DNA of 64,000 bases from Pollutimonas bauzanensis (GCF_900129885.1 NZ_FQXE01000001.1:427086-491085); one strand, 5' to 3'. Counted from the first letter of the stretch, positions 53,823 through 64,000 are shown. Numbers and translations are program-made. Notes: generated from the sequence alone by a model not told the origin.

Positions 53823-54748
53823 GATAATTCCTCTGCTGTAACGACCGATGTGCCCAGCTTGCCGACGACGACGCCGCCGGCGCGATTGGCCCAGCGGACC
53901 GCGTCAAACCAGTCCAGGCCAGCGGCGCGCGTGACCGCCAGCGTAGCCAGCACCGTATCGCCGGCGCCGGACACATCGAATACTTCGTGCGCATGGGCGT
54001 CGGTATGCTGGCGCCCATCCTTGGTGAACAAGGTCATGCCCTGCTCGGAGCGCGTCACCAGCAAGGCATCGAGCCCGAGGTCGACGCGCAATTTCTGGGC
54101 GCGTTCCTCGAGTTCCTGCTCGGTCTGCCAGCGGCCCACCGCCTCTTGCATTTCGGCCCGGTTGGGCGTGATCATGGTGGCGCCGCGATAGCGCTGGTAA
54201 AGATGCCCTTTGGGGTCGACCAGGATGGGAACGCCGGCTTCGCGCGCCATGCGGATCAAGGCGTCGACCTGCGCAAGCGCGCCCTTGGCGTAGTCCGACA
54301 GCACCAGGATGTCGTGCTGCGCGACCAGCTCGCGCGCGCGCGATTCAAGCTCGGCAAGGCCTTGCGCGCCCGGCCCTTCTTCGAAGTCCACCCGCAAGAG
54401 TTGCTGCTGGCGCCCCAGTACGCGCATTTTCAGGGTGGTCGGCGCCACCGGGTCGGTCACCAGGCAGGGGTGGATCCCGGCCTCCAGCACCAGCGCCCTG
54501 ACCTTGTCGCCCGCTTCGTCGTTGCCGACCAGGCCCAGCAGGCTGGCCTGCGCCCCGAGCGCCACGATGTTGCGCGCCACGTTCGCGGCGCCGCCCAGGC
54601 GGTCCTCGCGCCGGGCCACCCGCACCACCGGCACGGGCGCTTCGGGCGAAATACGCTCGACCTCGCCGAACCAGTAGCGATCCAGCATGACATCTCCCGC
54701 GACCAGGATTCTTACACGGCTTACCGCCTGTGCCGGAAACAGCGTCAT
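53819..54748 (-). CDS. hldA: D-glycero-beta-D-manno-heptose-7-phosphate kinase (RfaE domain I)
   Basis: A 309-residue PfkB-type sugar kinase that phosphorylates heptose-7-phosphate at C1. The anion-hole motif [12 protein letters not shown] and the N-terminal GGAANVARN segment are clear. E. coli fuses this to an adenylyltransferase (HldE); here the chain ends after the kinase, so a separate hldC-type gene must lie elsewhere, which is usual in Betaproteobacteria. Start overlaps lapB by 4 nt; the open frame upstream lies inside lapB. Confidence 0.93.
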   Translation of the reverse strand: MTLFPAQAVSRVRILVAGDVMLDRYWFGEVERISPEAPVPVVRVARREDRLGGAANVARNIVALGAQASLLGLVGNDEAGDKVRALVLEAGIHPCLVTDPVAPTTLKMRVLGRQQQLLRVDFEEGPGAQGLAELESRARELVAQHDILVLSDYAKGALAQVDALIRMAREAGVPILVDPKGHLYQRYRGATMITPNRAEMQEAVGRWQTEQELEERAQKLRVDLGLDALLVTRSEQGMTLFTKDGRQHTDAHAHEVFDVSGAGDTVLATLAVTRAAGLDWFDAVRWANRAGGVVVGKLGTSVVTAEELS

Positions 54749-56025
54749 TTCATTTCCTCCAGGCGCCGCGGCTCGTAGGTTTCCCAGGAATTGCAGCCCG
54801 GGCACTGCCAATAAAAGTTGCGCGCTTCGAAGCCGCACACGCGGCATGAATAGCGATCCAGGCGCTGCGTATGTTTATGGATCAGGGAGCGCAAGAGGCT
54901 CAGGTCAGCGCCCGCCGCGATATCCACGGCCGTGGCGACCGAGGCGATGGCATTGCCGCCCGGCGCGCCGGCGCCCGCCGGTGCGCCGGGGGCCGCGGAT
55001 GCCTGGGCGCTGGCCAGTTCGGCCTCCAGCAGGCGGTCCAGCCCCAGCAAGGAGGGATGGGCGCGCAAGGCCTCGCGCGCAAAAGCCCAGGCCACCTTGT
55101 GGCCTTCCTGCGCGCGCAGCTCGCGAAACACCACATTGAATGTGTCCAGCGAGGGGTAGCGCATATAGTGATTGCGCAGCAACTGCAGCCCTTCCACCTG
55201 CTGCCCCATGCGCCTGTAGCTTTCCAGGATGTCGGCCGCCACGAGGCTGGCATATTCCGGCGCGATGTTCAGCACCGACACCAGGTAGCTCAGTTCGCGT
55301 TCCGGCTTCTGGTTGAGCCTGGCCAGGTGCGCGCGCAGCATGGCGATCCGGGCTTCCGAAGCCTGGCCGCGCGCCTGGCCCCGCATGGCGCCTGCCGCGT
55401 TGTCGGCGGCGTCCAGCGCCTCTTCGGCGGCCGGATTATTCGGCGGCTTGACGGCCATGGCCGCCACCGCGCGTTCGCACTGGTAATGCACCAGTTGCGG
55501 CACCGGCTCATCGACCAGGGCGCGCAAGCGCTTGACCGCTTCGATCGCCCGCGGCCAGTCGTGTTCGGACTCGTAGATGCGGATCAGGGCCCTGACGGCG
55601 GGCACGGCGAAACGCGTATCGAGCACCTGTTCGAACGCCTGCTCGGCGCGATCCAGCATCCCGGCCTTCAGAAAATCCTGCGCCAGCTCGTGCTGGGCGG
55701 TTTCGCGGTCGGCTTGCGCGAGGTCGGCGCGCGACAGCAGGCTTTGATGCACCCGTATGGCCCGCTCCATTTCGCCGCGGCGGCGAAACAGGCTGCCCAG
55801 GGCGAAATGCAGTTCGGTGGTTTCGGGGTCGAGCTTGGCCACCTCCACAAAAGCGTCGATGGCGCGGTCGGGCTCTTCATTGAGCAGGAAGTTGAGCCCC
55901 TTGAAATAAGAATTCGGCAGGGTGCGCGTTTCGGAAAGCATTTGCCGGATGTCGACGCGCGCGGCTATCCAGCCCAGCGCAAACAGCAAGGGCAAAAAAA
56001 TCAACCACCAGGGTTCAAAATCCAC
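54745..56025 (-). CDS. lapB: Lipopolysaccharide assembly protein LapB
   Basis: A 426-residue membrane-anchored tetratricopeptide protein that helps FtsH degrade LpxC and so sets LPS output. It has one N-terminal helix (residues 7-24), a series of TPR units from about 35 to 330 and the C-terminal rubredoxin-like metal site C-x2-C ... C-x2-C (CRVCGFEARNFYWQCPGC). Between TPR and metal site lies an Ala/Gly/Pro-rich linker of about 40 residues. It follows lapA by 17 nt. Confidence 0.95.
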   Translation of the reverse strand: MDFEPWWLIFLPLLFALGWIAARVDIRQMLSETRTLPNSYFKGLNFLLNEEPDRAIDAFVEVAKLDPETTELHFALGSLFRRRGEMERAIRVHQSLLSRADLAQADRETAQHELAQDFLKAGMLDRAEQAFEQVLDTRFAVPAVRALIRIYESEHDWPRAIEAVKRLRALVDEPVPQLVHYQCERAVAAMAVKPPNNPAAEEALDAADNAAGAMRGQARGQASEARIAMLRAHLARLNQKPERELSYLVSVLNIAPEYASLVAADILESYRRMGQQVEGLQLLRNHYMRYPSLDTFNVVFRELRAQEGHKVAWAFAREALRAHPSLLGLDRLLEAELASAQASAAPGAPAGAGAPGGNAIASVATAVDIAAGADLSLLRSLIHKHTQRLDRYSCRVCGFEARNFYWQCPGCNSWETYEPRRLEEMK

Positions 56026-56042
56026 TCTTGACCTCAGATAAT

Positions 56043-56366
56043 TTACAGGGGCGCCAGAGGCGCAACCGTTTCAGGCGCCAGGGCCTCGCCGGGAACATTG
56101 GGATGCCTGAGCTGGTCTTCCAGGCGCGCCACGTCGCGCCTGAGCTTGCTCGCCTCGCGGCGGCGGCGCATGATGGACGGCGCGGCGATCAGCAGGCCGA
56201 AGACGACGCCCAGCACGAAGACGGCCAGCATCACCACGATCAGCGGCACACCCGTTATGACATGATCGGCGAAAAAATTGACGTCGACCGGGCCGGTGTT
56301 TTTAAGGGCGAACATCAGGACGACGATGAACACCAGCAGTCGCAATATCCAAACCAGATAGCGCAT
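56043..56366 (-). CDS. lapA: Lipopolysaccharide assembly protein LapA
   Basis: A 107-residue inner-membrane protein with two helices (YLVWILRLLVFIVVLMFAL and VPLIVVMLAVFVLGVVFG) and a short basic coiled-coil tail (MRRRREASKLRRDVARLEDQ). LapA works with LapB in LPS regulation. ATG 56366 has GGAG upstream; the frame is open 11 codons further. A terminator separates it from ihfB, so it probably has a promoter of its own or depends on read-through. Confidence 0.92.
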   Translation of the reverse strand: MRYLVWILRLLVFIVVLMFALKNTGPVDVNFFADHVITGVPLIVVMLAVFVLGVVFGLLIAAPSIMRRRREASKLRRDVARLEDQLRHPNVPGEALAPETVAPLAPL

Positions 56367-56438
56367 AACGAATACTCCAATAAACCAGGATTTCGACAAT
56401 TGTAAGGGGAATCGCCGGCAATGCTTTCAGAGCGCGAA

Positions 56439-56470
56439 ATAAAAACGGGCCCTCGCAATGGAGGGCCCGT
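56439..56470 (-). terminator. Terminator downstream of ihfB
   Basis: A 10-bp perfect stem ACGGGCCCTC/GAGGGCCCGT (56445-56454 with 56461-56470, loop GCAATG) is followed on the minus strand by TTTTATTT. It lies 56 nt past the ihfB stop and ends the serC-to-ihfB transcript. Confidence 0.88.
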
Positions 56471-56525
56471 AGACGTCCTGCAGCGAAGCCGGATTATGCG
56501 CCGTTGGCGCTGATCCGCTCCCCCT

Positions 56526-56882
56526 CTAACCGTGCATGATGCGCGTGTCGAATTGCCCCAACGTGAAGGCGGATTCGCCCGCCGCCTTGACTTCCTCGTC
56601 GTAGGCGGAATCGACGCGCTCGCGCAATTCCTTGCCGGCTTTGAAGTGCGGCACCTGTTTGCCAGGCACCATGACTTTTTCACCGGACTTCGGATTGCGG
56701 CCAACGCGCGGCGAGCGTTCGGACAGGGAAAAGCTTCCGAAACCGCGGATCTCGATGCGCTGACCGCCGGCCAGGGCCTGGGTCATCGCGTCGAGCACGG
56801 TCTTGACAGCATAATCCGTGTCGCGCACTGCCAGTTGCGGGTAGCGACTGGCGAGTATCGCTATCAGTTCTGACTTGGTCAC
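56526..56882 (-). CDS. ihfB: Integration host factor beta subunit
   Basis: Sequence-specific DNA-bending protein, partner of IhfA. The 118-residue chain has the HU/IHF core with beta-arm motif [20 protein letters not shown] and [20 protein letters not shown], including the intercalating Pro of the arm. It is about 20 residues longer than E. coli IHF-beta because of a C-terminal tail ([19 protein letters not shown]), seen also in relatives. The gene follows rpsA by 5 nt. Confidence 0.95.
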   Translation of the reverse strand: MTKSELIAILASRYPQLAVRDTDYAVKTVLDAMTQALAGGQRIEIRGFGSFSLSERSPRVGRNPKSGEKVMVPGKQVPHFKAGKELRERVDSAYDEEVKAAGESAFTLGQFDTRIMHG

Positions 56883-56887
56883 ACCAA

Positions 56888-58603
56888 TTAACCGTCGTCG
56901 CGCTGCTGATCAAGCTTGGCTTTGAGCAAGGCACCCAGATTGGTGGTGCCCGACGAAGCGCTGGCGTCGGACATGCGCTGGATGGTGTCGGCGGTTTCGG
57001 CGGTGTCGCGCGCCTTGATCGACAACTGGATCGAGCGCGTCTTGCGGTCGATGTTGACGATCATGGCTTCGACGTTCTCACCGGCCTTGAGCGCGGTGGT
57101 GGCGTCTTCCACGCGGCCCGTGGAGATTTCCGATGCGCGCAGGTAGCCTTCGACGTCAAGCGACAGCGTCACCACGGCGCCCTTGGCCTCGACCGACTTG
57201 ATGACGCCAGGAACCACGGCGCCCTTGTCGTAGGTTGCAACGAAGTTGTTGAACGGGTCGCCTTCCAGCTGCTTGATGCCCAGCGAGATGCGTTCCTTGT
57301 CGGTGTCGATGCCCAGGACCACCGCGTCGATTTCGTCGCCCTTCTTGAAGTTGCGCACGGCTTCTTCGCCGGTTTCGGTCCAGGACAGGTCGGACAGGTG
57401 CACCAGGCCATCGATGCCGCCGGGCAAGCCGACAAACACGCCGAAGTCGGTAATGGACTTGATGGCGCCGCGGACCTTATCGCCGCGCTTGAAGTTGATG
57501 GAGAACTCTTCCCAGGGATTGGCGCGGCACTGCTTCATGCCCAGCGAAATGCGGCGGCGGTCTTCGTCGATTTCCAGGACCATGACTTCGACTTCTTCGC
57601 CCAGGGTGACTACCTTGCGCGGATCGACGTTCTTGTTGGTCCAGTCCATTTCGGAGACGTGCACCAGGCCTTCGATACCGGCTTCGACTTCAACGAATGC
57701 GCCGTAATCGGTAAGGTTCGTGACCTTGCCGAACAGGCGCGTGCCTTGCGGGTAGCGGCGGGCGAGGCCGACCCATGGATCTTCGCCCAGCTGCTTGACG
57801 CCCAGCGAGACGCGGCTTTTTTCCTGGTCGAACTTGAGCACTTTGGCTTCGACTTCCTGGCCCACTTGCAGGACTTCGGAAGGATGGCGGACGCGGCGCC
57901 ATGCCATGTCGGTGATGTGCAGCAAGCCGTCGATGCCGCCGAGGTCGACGAATGCGCCGTAGTCGGTGATGTTCTTGACGACGCCCTTGACCACGGCGCC
58001 TTCGCTGAGGGTTTCGAGCAGTTTCTGACGCTCTTCGCCCATGCTGGCTTCAAGCACCGAGCGACGCGACAGCACAACGTTGTTGCGCTTGCGGTCAAGC
58101 TTGATGACCTTGAACTCCATGGTCTTGCCCTCGTAGGGCGTGGTGTCCTTGACGGGACGCAGGTCGACCAGCGAACCGGGAAGGAAGGCGCGGATGCCGT
58201 TGGTCATGACCGTCAGGCCGCCCTTTACCTTGCCGGTGATGGTGCCGGTGACCATTTCGCCGGACTCGAGGGCCTGTTCCAGTTGCAGCCAGGCCGACAG
58301 GCGCTTGGCCCGGTCGCGCGACAGGATGGTGTCGCCATAGCCGTTTTCGAGCGAATCAATGGCGACCGAGACGAAATCGCCAGGCTGGACTTCGAGCTCG
58401 CCCTGATCGTTCAGGAATTCTTCAAGGGGTATCAGGGCCTCGGACTTGAGGCCGGCATTGACCACGACGAAATTGTGATCGATGCGCACGACTTCGGCGG
58501 AAATGACCTCACCGGACTTCATGTCCTGGTTTTTGATGCTTTCGGCAAACAGGTCGGCAAAGCTTTCACCGCCAGAGGCGGCAGGGGTGGAAATGGTGGA
58601 CAT
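56888..58603 (-). CDS. rpsA: 30S ribosomal protein S1
   Basis: A 571-residue RNA-binding protein with six S1 repeats that brings structured mRNAs to the ribosome. The repeats are visible as successive G-x-V-x2[22 protein letters not shown] blocks, for example [18 protein letters not shown] and [22 protein letters not shown] 58603 ([10 protein letters not shown]) lacks a good Shine-Dalgarno site, as is usual for autogenously controlled rpsA. Preceded by cmk at 100 nt. Confidence 0.97.
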   Translation of the reverse strand: MSTISTPAASGGESFADLFAESIKNQDMKSGEVISAEVVRIDHNFVVVNAGLKSEALIPLEEFLNDQGELEVQPGDFVSVAIDSLENGYGDTILSRDRAKRLSAWLQLEQALESGEMVTGTITGKVKGGLTVMTNGIRAFLPGSLVDLRPVKDTTPYEGKTMEFKVIKLDRKRNNVVLSRRSVLEASMGEERQKLLETLSEGAVVKGVVKNITDYGAFVDLGGIDGLLHITDMAWRRVRHPSEVLQVGQEVEAKVLKFDQEKSRVSLGVKQLGEDPWVGLARRYPQGTRLFGKVTNLTDYGAFVEVEAGIEGLVHVSEMDWTNKNVDPRKVVTLGEEVEVMVLEIDEDRRRISLGMKQCRANPWEEFSINFKRGDKVRGAIKSITDFGVFVGLPGGIDGLVHLSDLSWTETGEEAVRNFKKGDEIDAVVLGIDTDKERISLGIKQLEGDPFNNFVATYDKGAVVPGVIKSVEAKGAVVTLSLDVEGYLRASEISTGRVEDATTALKAGENVEAMIVNIDRKTRSIQLSIKARDTAETADTIQRMSDASASSGTTNLGALLKAKLDQQRDDG

Positions 58604-58703
58604 TAAATGAAATCCATAAGCCAGGATGGCTGTTAAAAACACACCAGGGCAGACGCCCCAGTGGAGTAGAAAATAATTCCGAGCGGCAGATGTGGCAATG
58701 CTG

Positions 58704-59390
58704 CTATTGTGCCGCCGGGAACCCCAGACTCGACCAGAAATCGAGCACTACATTGACCGTTTCATCGATACTTAAAGCTGACGAATCGACCGTTTTGGCA
58801 TCTGCCGCCGCAAGCAGCGGCGCATTCGCCCGTGTGCGGTCGCGCTCATCGCGCTCTCGCATGTCTTCCAACAAGCGCGTTAGGTTAGCAGAAAACCCCT
58901 TTTCCTTCAACTGCTTACAGCGCCTTTCCGCCCTCGCGCGCACATCGGCCACTAAAAATATCTTCAAGGGCGCGTCCGGAAACACCACTGTGCCCATGTC
59001 GCGCCCGTCGGCGACCAGCCCGGGCGCCAGCCGGAAGGCCCGCTGGCGCTCCAGCAAAGCCTGCCGCAAGGGCGCGTAGGCGGCGATTTTCGAGGCCAGG
59101 TTGCCGACGCTTTCCTGGCGGATCAGGCCGGCCACATCGATACCCGACAACAGCACCTGCTCCCCCTGGAACGCCACGTCCAGGCGCTGCGCCGCCTGCG
59201 CCACGGCGTTTTCGTCGTCCTCGTCCACGCCCTGCTGCTGCACCGCCAGGGCGGTCAGGCGATAAAGCGCGCCGCTGTCGAGCACCGCCCACCCCAGCGC
59301 CTGGGCCACCCGGTGCGCGATCGTGCCCTTGCCCGAAGCCGTGGGGCCGTCTATGGTGATGACGGGAATCCTGGCCGCGGCGGCGCTCAT
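58704..59390 (-). CDS. cmk: Cytidylate kinase
   Basis: Phosphorylates CMP and dCMP. The 228-residue protein has P-loop [23 protein letters not shown]-binding segment [14 protein letters not shown], and [20 protein letters not shown] with [13 protein letters not shown] in the lid. ATG 59390 overlaps the aroA stop as ATGA; the frame is open into aroA but not used. Confidence 0.97.
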   Translation of the reverse strand: MSAAAARIPVITIDGPTASGKGTIAHRVAQALGWAVLDSGALYRLTALAVQQQGVDEDDENAVAQAAQRLDVAFQGEQVLLSGIDVAGLIRQESVGNLASKIAAYAPLRQALLERQRAFRLAPGLVADGRDMGTVVFPDAPLKIFLVADVRARAERRCKQLKEKGFSANLTRLLEDMRERDERDRTRANAPLLAAADAKTVDSSALSIDETVNVVLDFWSSLGFPAAQ

Positions 59391-60709
59391 GCCCGCACCA
59401 GCCCGCGGAAGACCGAAAAATAATCCGGAAAGGTCTTGCTGACGCAGCCCGGGTCGAGAATGGTGACCGGCACGGGCCCGAATGCGGCCAGGGAAAAGCA
59501 CATGGCCATGCGGTGGTCGTCGTAGGTGGCTATGCTGGCCGGCTTCCATTGCGACGGCGCCAGCGGATATACGCGTATCCAGTCGGGGCCGGATTCCACC
59601 TTGGCGCCCAGCTTCTCCAGTTCGGTATGCATGGCGTGGATTCTGTCGGTTTCCTTGACCCGCCAGCTGCCGATATTGCGCAGCGTGCAAGGCCCGTCCG
59701 CATACAGGGCCAGCGCGGCGGCGGTCATGGCCGCATCGGGTATCAGGTTGAAATCGCGGTCGAAAGCCTTGAGCCTGCCGCCCTGCGCCACCCGCGGCCC
59801 GCTGACCTCGATGGAGTCCGGATGGCGTATGACGCTGGCTCCCATCGCTTCGATGACATCGGCGAATGCCATGTCGCCTTGTATGCTTTGCGAGCCGGCG
59901 CCGTGGATATGGATGGGGCCGCCGCCTATGGCGCCCAGGGCCATGAAATACGATGCCGTGGAGGCGTCGCCTTCGATGTGGACCTGGCCCGGCGAGCGGT
60001 AGCGCGCGCCCGCGGGCACGATGAAGCGCTGCCATCCCTGGCGTTGCACCTGGACGCCGAATTGCGCCATCAGGTTCAGCGTGATCAGGATATAGGGCTT
60101 GGAAATCAATTCGCCTTCGACGTCGATGAGCAGGTCATGCTCCGCCTGCGCGGCGTAAATGGGGGCCGCCAGCAATAGCGCCGTCAGGAACTGGCTGGAC
60201 ACCGAGCCCTTGACCTTGACCGGCTGGCGCGCCTGGATCGCGCCCTGCCCGATATGCAGAGGCGGGTAGCCGGGATTGCCCTGGTACTGGATGTCCGCGC
60301 CCAGCCCGGCCAGCGCATCGACCAGGTCGCCTATCGGCCTTTCATGCATGCGCGCGACCCCCGACAAGCGGTAGTCGCCGCCCATCAGGGCCAGGGCCGC
60401 CGTCAGCGGCCGGAATGCCGTGCCGGCATTGCCCAGGAACAGGTCCGCCTGGCGTACGGCGAACGGGCTGCCGCCCCGCAGCCGCGCCCGGCCCGGGCCC
60501 GCGTCCTCGACCGCCACGCCGAGTTGCCGCAGCGCCGCCAGCATCACGCGCGTATCGTCGGAATCGAGCAGACCGTCGAGCTGCGTCGCGCCATCGGCCA
60601 GGGCCGCCAGCAGCAGCACGCGATTGGATATGCTTTTCGATCCGGGAAGATGCACCTGGCCAGCCGCAAGGCTGACGGGTGGCAAACACAAGCTGGGACT
60701 CACTGTCAT
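59387..60709 (-). CDS. aroA: 3-phosphoshikimate 1-carboxyvinyltransferase (EPSP synthase)
   Basis: Sixth step of the shikimate pathway. The 440-residue protein carries the class I signature [39 protein letters not shown] and, at the C-terminus, [19 protein letters not shown] and [14 protein letters not shown]. It overlaps tyrA by 4 nt and cmk by 4 nt. Confidence 0.97.
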   Translation of the reverse strand: MTVSPSLCLPPVSLAAGQVHLPGSKSISNRVLLLAALADGATQLDGLLDSDDTRVMLAALRQLGVAVEDAGPGRARLRGGSPFAVRQADLFLGNAGTAFRPLTAALALMGGDYRLSGVARMHERPIGDLVDALAGLGADIQYQGNPGYPPLHIGQGAIQARQPVKVKGSVSSQFLTALLLAAPIYAAQAEHDLLIDVEGELISKPYILITLNLMAQFGVQVQRQGWQRFIVPAGARYRSPGQVHIEGDASTASYFMALGAIGGGPIHIHGAGSQSIQGDMAFADVIEAMGASVIRHPDSIEVSGPRVAQGGRLKAFDRDFNLIPDAAMTAAALALYADGPCTLRNIGSWRVKETDRIHAMHTELEKLGAKVESGPDWIRVYPLAPSQWKPASIATYDDHRMAMCFSLAAFGPVPVTILDPGCVSKTFPDYFSVFRGLVRA

Positions 60710-61608
60710 GTCAAACCGCTCCTGCTACCCCAAAAGCGGCGAGCCAGCGCCGCGCGTTCCAGAAAATCCTGCAATTGGTCGCCGTCGGCATCCTGCAAAG
60801 CCTGTTCGGCGCGCCCCAATGCGGCCTTGACCTCCTGCAATTCAGACAATACCGCCGAGCGGTTGGCCAGGAAGATGTCGCGCCAGATCTCGGGCGAACC
60901 GGCGGCAATCCGCGTAAAGTCGCGAAACCCGCTGCCGGCCAGGGTCATGCGCAAATCGGAATCGTGCGCGCCTGCCACCTGCCACATGAACACCGAGGAC
61001 AGCAGGTGCGGCACGTGGCTCACCGACGCCAGTATCGTGTCATGGACCTCGGCGTCCATGGCCATGACGCGCGCTCCGCAGCATTCCCATACGCGCGTCA
61101 GATAGGCCTTGGACGCGCTGGTGTTTTCCTCGAGCGGCGTCAGGACCACCGTGCGCCCGCGGTACAGGCCGGCTTCGGCCGCTTCGGGACCGGTGCGTTC
61201 GGCGCCGGCTATCGGATGCCCCGGGATGAACTGGCCGATGCGTTCGCCCAGCACGGCGCGGGCCACCGCCGCCACGTTGGCCTTGGTGCTGCCGGCGTCG
61301 GTAACCAGGGTGTCCGGGCGCAAATGAGGCTCGAGGCGGGAAAGCACCGCTTCCGTGGCGCCTACCGGCATGGCCAGAAAAATCAGGTCCGCCTGCTGCG
61401 CCGCCTGTTCCAGGCTCGCGACCTCGTCGATCAGGCCCAGGTCGCGCGCCTGCGCCAGCGTGGCCGCCTGGCGCCCCACCCCCAGCACGCGGCCCACGCC
61501 GGCCCGATCGCGCAGCGCCGCGGCGAACGAGCCGCCTATCAAACCCACGCCGACCACCGCCAGGACCGGCACGAGGGGCTCGGCAGGCTCGCGGGAAGCC
61601 GCGCTCAT
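60706..61608 (-). CDS. tyrA: Prephenate dehydrogenase
   Basis: Oxidises prephenate (or arogenate) in tyrosine synthesis; 300 residues, dehydrogenase domain only, without fused chorismate mutase. NAD motif [31 protein letters not shown] and the substrate segment [15 protein letters not shown] are present. ATG 61608 overlaps the stop of a 23-codon leader frame; a TTG at 61626 is an alternative start. No ribosome site precedes either, consistent with coupled translation. Confidence 0.94.
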   Translation of the reverse strand: MSAASREPAEPLVPVLAVVGVGLIGGSFAAALRDRAGVGRVLGVGRQAATLAQARDLGLIDEVASLEQAAQQADLIFLAMPVGATEAVLSRLEPHLRPDTLVTDAGSTKANVAAVARAVLGERIGQFIPGHPIAGAERTGPEAAEAGLYRGRTVVLTPLEENTSASKAYLTRVWECCGARVMAMDAEVHDTILASVSHVPHLLSSVFMWQVAGAHDSDLRMTLAGSGFRDFTRIAAGSPEIWRDIFLANRSAVLSELQEVKAALGRAEQALQDADGDQLQDFLERAALARRFWGSRSGLT

Positions 61609-61676
61609 GAGCCGCAAAGAAGGCAATCGGCCAGGGCCGCGCCCGCGGCCGCGCTTTCAAGGATGTCAATATTCAT
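61605..61676 (-). CDS. Possible 23-codon leader frame coupled to tyrA
   Basis: ATG 61676 opens a frame (MNIDILESAAAGAALADCLL then CGS) that ends in ATGA overlap with the tyrA start. ACGGGG lies seven nucleotides upstream. It contains no run of Tyr or Phe codons, so it is not an attenuator peptide; it may simply deliver ribosomes to tyrA or be a remnant of an inserted gene such as hisC, which sits here in some relatives. Confidence 0.35.
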   Translation of the reverse strand: MNIDILESAAAGAALADCLLCGS

Positions 61677-61690
61677 GCGTAGCCCCGTCT

Positions 61691-62776
61691 TTACTGGCTG
61701 GGATAAGATCCCAGCACTTTGAAAAAAGCGACCTGTTTTTTCAGGTCGGCCAAAGCCTGGGCCACTGCGGGCTCGTTGCGGTGGCCTTGCAGATCGACAT
61801 AAAAATAGTATTCCCACTGCCCGGTGCGGGCTGGCCTGGATTCCAGGCGCGTCATGGAGACCTTGTTGGCGGCCAGGGGCGCCAGCATGTCGTACACCGC
61901 GCCGGCGCGGTTCGGCACCGCCAGGATGATGCTGGTTTTATCGTTGCCGCTGGGCAAGGTTTCTATGGCGCCCACGGCCAGGAAGCGCGTGCGGTTTTGC
62001 GGGTCGTCCTGTATGCCCGAAGCCACCACCTGCAGGTCCCAGGCCTGCGCCGCGGTAGCGCCGGCGATGGCGGCCACCGTGGCGTCCTGCGCGGCGAGGC
62101 GCGCCGCCTCGCCGTTGCTGGAGGCCGCGTCGCGGGCCAGCTTGGGGTAATGCTGCGTCAGCCAGGCCTGGCATTGCGCCAGCGCCTGCGGGTGGGCCAT
62201 GATGCGCGTCACGCCGTCCAGCGTGCCCGACTGCGTCATCAGGTTGTGATGGATCTTGATGGAGCGCTCGCCCAGCACCTTGAGGGGGGAATTCAGCAAC
62301 AGATCCAGGGTGCGGTTCACCGCGCCTTCGGTGGAATTTTCCACAGGCACCATGCCCACGTCCGCCTGGCCCGCTTCGACCGCGCGGAACACTTCATCGA
62401 AGGAATCGCAGCGCAGGCGGGTTACCGCGTGGCCGAAATGCTCGAGCGCGGCCTGTTCGGAAAACGAGCCCTGCGGCCCCAGATAGGCGACCGTCAGCAC
62501 GCTTTCCAGCCCGCGACAGGTGGAGATGATCTGGGTCCATACCGCGTCTATGGCCTGGGCGGTGAACGGACCCTGGTTCAGCGCCTGCAGGCGGCGTATG
62601 ACCATTGCCTCGCGCTCGGGCTTGAGCACCGGGCCATCGAGGTCGAAATCCTCTTTGATCTTGCCGACTTCCTGCGCCGCCACCGCGCGCTGGTTCAGCA
62701 GATCGAGGATCTGTTCATCGAGCGCATCGATTTGCTTGCGCACGGGCAGCAAACGCGCTTGTAAAGAATTATCCAT
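61691..62776 (-). CDS. pheA: Bifunctional chorismate mutase / prephenate dehydratase
   Basis: P-protein of 361 residues for phenylalanine synthesis. AroQ-type chorismate mutase (residues about 1-85: [20 protein letters not shown]), prephenate dehydratase ([39 protein letters not shown]) and ACT domain ([39 protein letters not shown]) follow in order. ATG 62776 overlaps serC by 8 nt; a TTG at 62788 is in frame. Confidence 0.96.
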   Translation of the reverse strand: MDNSLQARLLPVRKQIDALDEQILDLLNQRAVAAQEVGKIKEDFDLDGPVLKPEREAMVIRRLQALNQGPFTAQAIDAVWTQIISTCRGLESVLTVAYLGPQGSFSEQAALEHFGHAVTRLRCDSFDEVFRAVEAGQADVGMVPVENSTEGAVNRTLDLLLNSPLKVLGERSIKIHHNLMTQSGTLDGVTRIMAHPQALAQCQAWLTQHYPKLARDAASSNGEAARLAAQDATVAAIAGATAAQAWDLQVVASGIQDDPQNRTRFLAVGAIETLPSGNDKTSIILAVPNRAGAVYDMLAPLAANKVSMTRLESRPARTGQWEYYFYVDLQGHRNEPAVAQALADLKKQVAFFKVLGSYPSQ

Positions 62777-63896
62777 GGCGGCGCTCAAAATCCTGCATGT
62801 ATGAAATCAGCGCCTGCACCCCTTCCAGCGGCACCGCGTTATAGATGGAGGCGCGCATGCCGCCGACGCTTTTGTGGCCCTTGAGCTGCATCAGCCCGGC
62901 GGCGTCCGCCTCGGCCAGGAAATCGCCGTTCAAGGTTTCATCGCGCAGGAAAAACGGGGCGTTCATGCGCGAGCGCGAGGCGGCATGGACGGGGCTGAGA
63001 TAAAAGTCCGAAGTATCCAGATACGAGTACAAGGCCCGCGCCTTGGCGGCGTTGGCCGCTTCGATGGCGGCCACGCCGCCCTGCTTCTTGAGCCACTTGA
63101 ACACCAGGCCGGCAATATAGATCGCATAGGTCGGCGGCGTATTGAACATGGAATCGGCGCCCGCCACATTCGCGTAGTCGAAGGCCGAGGGGCAGACAGG
63201 CAGGGCGTGCCCCAGCAAGTCCTTGCGCACGATGACCACCGTAACGCCGGCCGGCCCCGCATTCTTCTGGGCGCCGGCATACACCATGGCCGCCCTGGAA
63301 AAATCGATGGCGCGGGACAGGAAGTGCGACGAGGCGTCGACCACCAGCGGCACATCGGGCGCGCCCAGCGCGGCCATGTCCGGCCAGTCGGAAAACTCGA
63401 CTCCGCCTATGGTCTCGTTGCTGCACAAATGCAGATAGGACGCATCGGGCCGCAGCGTCCAGGTATCCGCGCCGGGAAACCAGGTCCAGGGAGCCTGCGC
63501 AATGCCGTCCAGGACCTGCTCGGTGCCGCTGGAGGCGGCTATGGCGATGTCGCCATAGCGCTGCGCTTCCTTGTGCGATTTGTTCGACCAGATGCCCGAC
63601 AGGATATAGTCGGCCTTGCCCGAGCCGCCGCGCGCTATCAGGTTCAGCGGCACGATGGCGTTCTCGGCGGTGGCCCCGCCCTGCATGAACAGGACTTCGT
63701 AGTCATCGGGCACCGCCAGCAGTTCGCGCAGGTCCGCTTCGGCTTCGTCCCGTATCTGGGTGAACTGCCGGCCCCTATGGCTCATTTCCATTACCGACAT
63801 GCCGCAGCCATGCCAGTCGGTCATTTCGGCAGCGGCTTGCTGCAGCACTTCCAGCGGCAAGGCCGAGGGGCCTGCCGAAAAATTCCACGGGCGCAT
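62769..63896 (-). CDS. serC: Phosphoserine aminotransferase
   Basis: PLP enzyme of 375 residues that makes phosphoserine (and serves pyridoxine synthesis). Blocks [45 protein letters not shown] and the Schiff-base Lys in [18 protein letters not shown] are present. ATG shares one base with the stop of the upstream gene (TGATG). Confidence 0.97.
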   Translation of the reverse strand: MRPWNFSAGPSALPLEVLQQAAAEMTDWHGCGMSVMEMSHRGRQFTQIRDEAEADLRELLAVPDDYEVLFMQGGATAENAIVPLNLIARGGSGKADYILSGIWSNKSHKEAQRYGDIAIAASSGTEQVLDGIAQAPWTWFPGADTWTLRPDASYLHLCSNETIGGVEFSDWPDMAALGAPDVPLVVDASSHFLSRAIDFSRAAMVYAGAQKNAGPAGVTVVIVRKDLLGHALPVCPSAFDYANVAGADSMFNTPPTYAIYIAGLVFKWLKKQGGVAAIEAANAAKARALYSYLDTSDFYLSPVHAASRSRMNAPFFLRDETLNGDFLAEADAAGLMQLKGHKSVGGMRASIYNAVPLEGVQALISYMQDFERRHG

Positions 63897-64000
63897 CAGC
63901 TCTTATCCTCGGAATCGTCTTGATGGGAATCGTCTTGATGGGAATCGTCTTGATGGGAATCGTCTTGATGGGAATCGTCTTGATGGGAATCGTCCTGGCC
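63896..64000 (-). CDS. C-terminal tail of upstream gene, probably gyrA, with HQDDS repeats
   Basis: The frame from the window edge encodes 34 residues: six QDDS-type units, mostly HQDDS, then EDKS and TGA. Because the period is 15 nt the reading frame is kept through all copies. In Bordetella and relatives the gene before serC is gyrA, and GyrA commonly ends in an acidic tail, so this is probably the DNA gyrase subunit A terminus. The body of the gene is outside the window, so the name is inferred from position only. Confidence 0.65.
   Translation of the reverse strand, partial: GQDDSHQDDSHQDDSHQDDSHQDDSHQDDSEDKS
63911..64000. repeat. 15-bp tandem repeat, six units
   Basis: GGAATCGTCTTGATG is repeated perfectly five times (63911-63985) and a sixth copy with changes in its last six bases runs to the window end. 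Perfect identity of the copies suggests recent expansion and likely copy-number variation between strains. Confidence 0.95.

Noticed and set aside
53819-54748. Truncated hldE
   Set aside because: Separate kinase (hldA) and adenylyltransferase genes are usual in Betaproteobacteria, so a one-domain protein is not a broken fusion.

Overview
The window reads as GC-rich chromosomal DNA of a betaproteobacterium, most probably family Alcaligenaceae (Bordetella, Achromobacter, Alcaligenes and Pusillimonas relatives). The placement rests on gene order and families: (gyrA)-serC-pheA-tyrA-aroA-cmk-rpsA-ihfB-lapA-lapB-hldA-hldD, the acpS-nagZ-uvrC-pgsA block, a ccoNOQPGH-type cbb3 oxidase cluster next to fnr, a paa cluster with a stand-alone PaaN dehydrogenase, a Bug-type tricarboxylate receptor, and a histone-deacetylase-like amidohydrolase. 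The species cannot be fixed from the sequence alone. No rRNA, tRNA, CRISPR array or prophage was seen.

Layout. 1-1.3 kb: gene-poor, hairpin-rich DNA with a 5'-truncated Rpn-type nuclease relic. 1.5-5.9 kb: clpB (minus) with a candidate heat-shock promoter, then mazEF and a LysR regulator (plus). 6.0-13.6 kb: fnr and the cbb3 respiration block. Three perfect FNR boxes mark fnr, ccoN and a ccoI-like gene. 13.7-21.4 kb: aceA, queF, an MFS transporter, pgsA, uvrC, nagZ and acpS. 21.5-30.6 kb: phenylacetate catabolism (paaK, I, G, N, E, D, C, B, A on minus, divergent paaX). 30.6-33.3 kb: orn, an M48 protease and rsgA. 33.4-34.5 kb: about 1.1 kb without a convincing gene, holding two inverted copies of a structured repeat element. 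34.5-39.0 kb: Nudix hydrolase, rplS, a 58-residue membrane protein preceded by two LexA-type SOS boxes, an IS3-family end relic, a 1-Cys peroxiredoxin and an acyl-CoA dehydrogenase. 39.1-46.9 kb: an uncharacterised acid/CoA catabolic cluster with a divergent LysR regulator. 47.1-52.7 kb: etfBA, the deacetylase-like protein, mltB, cysM and a ComEA-like protein. 52.8-64.0 kb: the heptose / LapAB / IHF / S1 / aromatic amino acid block, ending in the acidic tail of a gene that is probably gyrA.

How the genes work together. FNR should switch on the high-affinity oxidase when oxygen is low. Two maturation factors of that oxidase are reduced: the CcoI-like copper ATPase keeps eight membrane segments and the CPC motif but lacks all catalytic cytosolic domains, and the CcoH-like protein lacks its large periplasmic part. 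PaaK through PaaG carry phenylacetate to the ring-opened CoA ester under PaaX control, and EtfAB and the acyl-CoA dehydrogenase belong to the same acyl-CoA oxidation economy. serC to rpsA is a tightly overlapping operon.

Most promising for follow-up: the tandem SOS boxes ahead of the 58-residue membrane protein (candidate damage-induced division inhibitor); the catalysis-free CcoI; the paired structured repeats, whose long stems have changed sequence on both arms; and the HQDDS pentapeptide repeat tail. All assignments come from reading the sequence; no database search or structure prediction was run.
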